Shown piece by piece: positions 62,900 to 64,000 of a stretch of DNA of 64,000 bases. This DNA is from Rubinisphaera margarita (lineage in GTDB: Bacteria; Planctomycetota; Planctomycetia; Planctomycetales; Planctomycetaceae). The notes under the pieces are model-generated. The model saw only the letters and a list, made by a program, of their open reading frames with translations, made no database searches and was not told the origin of the DNA. The position numbers were made by a program, and so were the translations under genes. The stretch is taken from positions 106,338 to 170,337 of the forward strand of contig NZ_JAKFGB010000011.1 in assembly GCF_022267515.1 (NCBI RefSeq), in the 5' to 3' direction. How positions within the stretch are numbered: the stretch's first letter is position 1; the number at the start of each line of letters is the position of its first letter.

Positions 62900-63886
62900 A
62901 TGCTTCTGGCAGGAGACACCGGCGGCACCAAGACAGTTCTCGCGTTGTTCGACAAGGACCGTCCCGGAGAGCCGCTGCACGAAGAACGATTCCCCTCAGC
63001 CACCTTTTCCGGTTTGCAGGAAATCGTCTCGTCGTATCTGGAGAAGCATCAGGTCAAAGTCGAAGCCGCCTGTTTCGGACTGGCCGGCCCGGTTGAAGAC
63101 GGCGTCTGCAAGACGATCAACCTGCCCTGGACCGTCGAACAGAAGAACCTCGTGTCTGTCGTTGGCACCGAACGCGTCCATCTGACCAACGACCTGGAAG
63201 CAATGGCCTGGTCGGTCGAAACGCTGCAGCCCAAGGACTTGGTCTGCATTCATGAAGGCCGAGAAGTCGACGAAAACCGGGGCGTTATCGCTGCCGGAAC
63301 GGGTCTGGGAGAAGCCGGGATCTGGTACGGCACGCGATATCATCCCTTCGCCAGTGAGGGTGGCCACGCCGATTTCTCGCCACAGTCGCACGAAGAAGAC
63401 GCTCTGCTGAGCTTCCTCCGCAACAAGTATCATCATGTCTCCTGGGAACGGGTGCTGTCCGGGCCAGGCATTGAGAACATCTTTGAGTTCCTCGTGAATA
63501 CCTATCGCGAGAAGCCGTCTCAAGCCGTCCTCGACAAGATGAAGGAAGAGATCCCGGCCGCCGTCATTACGGCTGCTGCCCTCGACGAACAGTGTCCGGC
63601 ATGCATTCGCACGATGGAAATCTTCGTGGGGCTCTACGGAGCCGAAGCGGGCAACCTGGCGTTAAAGATCATGGCCGTAGGGGGTATCTACATCGGCGGG
63701 GGAATCGCTCCGAAGATTCTGCCGTTACTCGACAGCGAAACCTTCCGCGACGCCTTCCGCCACAAAGGCCGCCTGCAGTCGGTCCTGAAGAAGGTGCCGG
63801 TCTACGTCATCATGACCAACCGCGCCCCGCTGCTCGGAGCGGCTCACGTCGCCAAACTGCTCTCCGAAGGTCAGCCAATTTTCTAG
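62900..63886 (+). CDS. glk: Glucokinase
   Basis: Phosphorylates glucose with ATP to glucose-6-phosphate. 328 residues from ATG at 62900 with GGAGG upstream. Phosphate-1 motif LLAGDTGGTKT, ACFGLAGPVEDGVCK, LTNDLEAMA with the catalytic Asp (about residue 98), GTGLGEAGI, the GGHADFSP region and a C-terminal GGIYIGGGIAPKI adenosine motif. This is the bacterial Glk family rather than the ROK family. Complete. The preceding gene is the unknown membrane protein; the window ends 114 bases later. Confidence 0.95.
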   Translation: MLLAGDTGGTKTVLALFDKDRPGEPLHEERFPSATFSGLQEIVSSYLEKHQVKVEAACFGLAGPVEDGVCKTINLPWTVEQKNLVSVVGTERVHLTNDLEAMAWSVETLQPKDLVCIHEGREVDENRGVIAAGTGLGEAGIWYGTRYHPFASEGGHADFSPQSHEEDALLSFLRNKYHHVSWERVLSGPGIENIFEFLVNTYREKPSQAVLDKMKEEIPAAVITAAALDEQCPACIRTMEIFVGLYGAEAGNLALKIMAVGGIYIGGGIAPKILPLLDSETFRDAFRHKGRLQSVLKKVPVYVIMTNRAPLLGAAHVAKLLSEGQPIF

Positions 63887-63937
63887 AGCGGATCGCTCTA
63901 CCGTATGTCCGCGAATGAGCGTTGAATCCCTGAAACG

Positions 63938-63985
63938 CTGCGTCTTCCACAGGATGGCCCAGACGCGTGCGTCTGGGTGGCGAGT
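63938..63985. repeat. Isolated palindromic hairpin near the window end
   Basis: CCCAGACGCGTGCGTCTGGG palindrome next to GGATGG and GGTGGCGAG. It resembles the other families in lying by a GGTGGC-type box but has no second copy here. Confidence 0.5.
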
Positions 63986-64000
63986 GACGCGGGATTTATT

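Overview
This 64 kb window comes from a moderately GC-rich bacterial chromosome that looks like a planctomycete (Planctomycetota, probably Planctomycetales close to Rubinisphaera, Gimesia or Planctopirus). The evidence is three secreted sulfatases, DUF1570, DUF1571 and DUF3467 proteins, Tat-exported Gfo/Idh and TIM-barrel proteins, a hybrid type II secretion/type IV pilus locus, and intergenic regions full of palindromic repeats. I saw no tRNA, rRNA, CRISPR array, transposase or phage gene. The genus is inference.

Layout. 1-8 kb: aldehyde dehydrogenase, mtnA (methionine salvage), sulfatase, polysaccharide deacetylase with a coiled-coil partner, and a DUF1570 metalloprotease-like protein. 8-11 kb: two tandem small secreted paralogues sharing an unusual C-terminal tail, and a DUF1571 lipoprotein-like protein. 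11-14 kb: a membrane-fusion adaptor and a shortened SecA paralogue on the same strand. 14-18 kb: DUF3467, a beta-helix (GH28-like) protein, two unknown genes and repeat elements. 18-23 kb: rpsA, a FliN-like motor-switch protein, a two-gene tatA operon with a strong promoter and terminator, and a zinc-ribbon protein.

23-38.5 kb is one secretion/pilus locus. The minus-strand operon reads pseudopilin GspG, response regulator, histidine kinase, STAS protein, GspE, GspF, PilM, PilN, PilO, a PilP/GspC-like protein, secretin and zinc ribbon. Many of the joints overlap by 1-11 bases. Divergent from it is a plus-strand operon: HD-GYP protein and four minor-pseudopilin-like proteins. Signal transduction genes are thus embedded within both arms of the machine.

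38-53 kb: a haem-type (DUF3365) sensor kinase, two more sulfatases, DNA polymerase X with PHP domain, a DJ-1/PfpI protein, a PhoD-like phosphatase, a Tat-exported sugar-phosphate isomerase-like protein, a Gfo/Idh oxidoreductase and a divergent XylR-type regulator. 53-64 kb: rpsD, a NeuD-like acyltransferase, an incomplete Tad/Flp pilus set (CpaE, secretin CpaC, CpaB, prepilin peptidase, and a 57-residue Flp pilin), an unknown two-helix membrane protein and glucokinase.

The most novel material is (i) the SecA paralogue lacking the scaffold/wing/finger and C-terminal regions, next to an export adaptor; (ii) three composite repeat elements with matching inverted ends but unrelated cores, plus at least five other palindromic repeat families; (iii) a roughly 100-bp dispersed element whose two copies differ by a compensatory end-pair change; and (iv) the tandem secreted proteins with a shared hydrophobic-acidic-IVSP tail.
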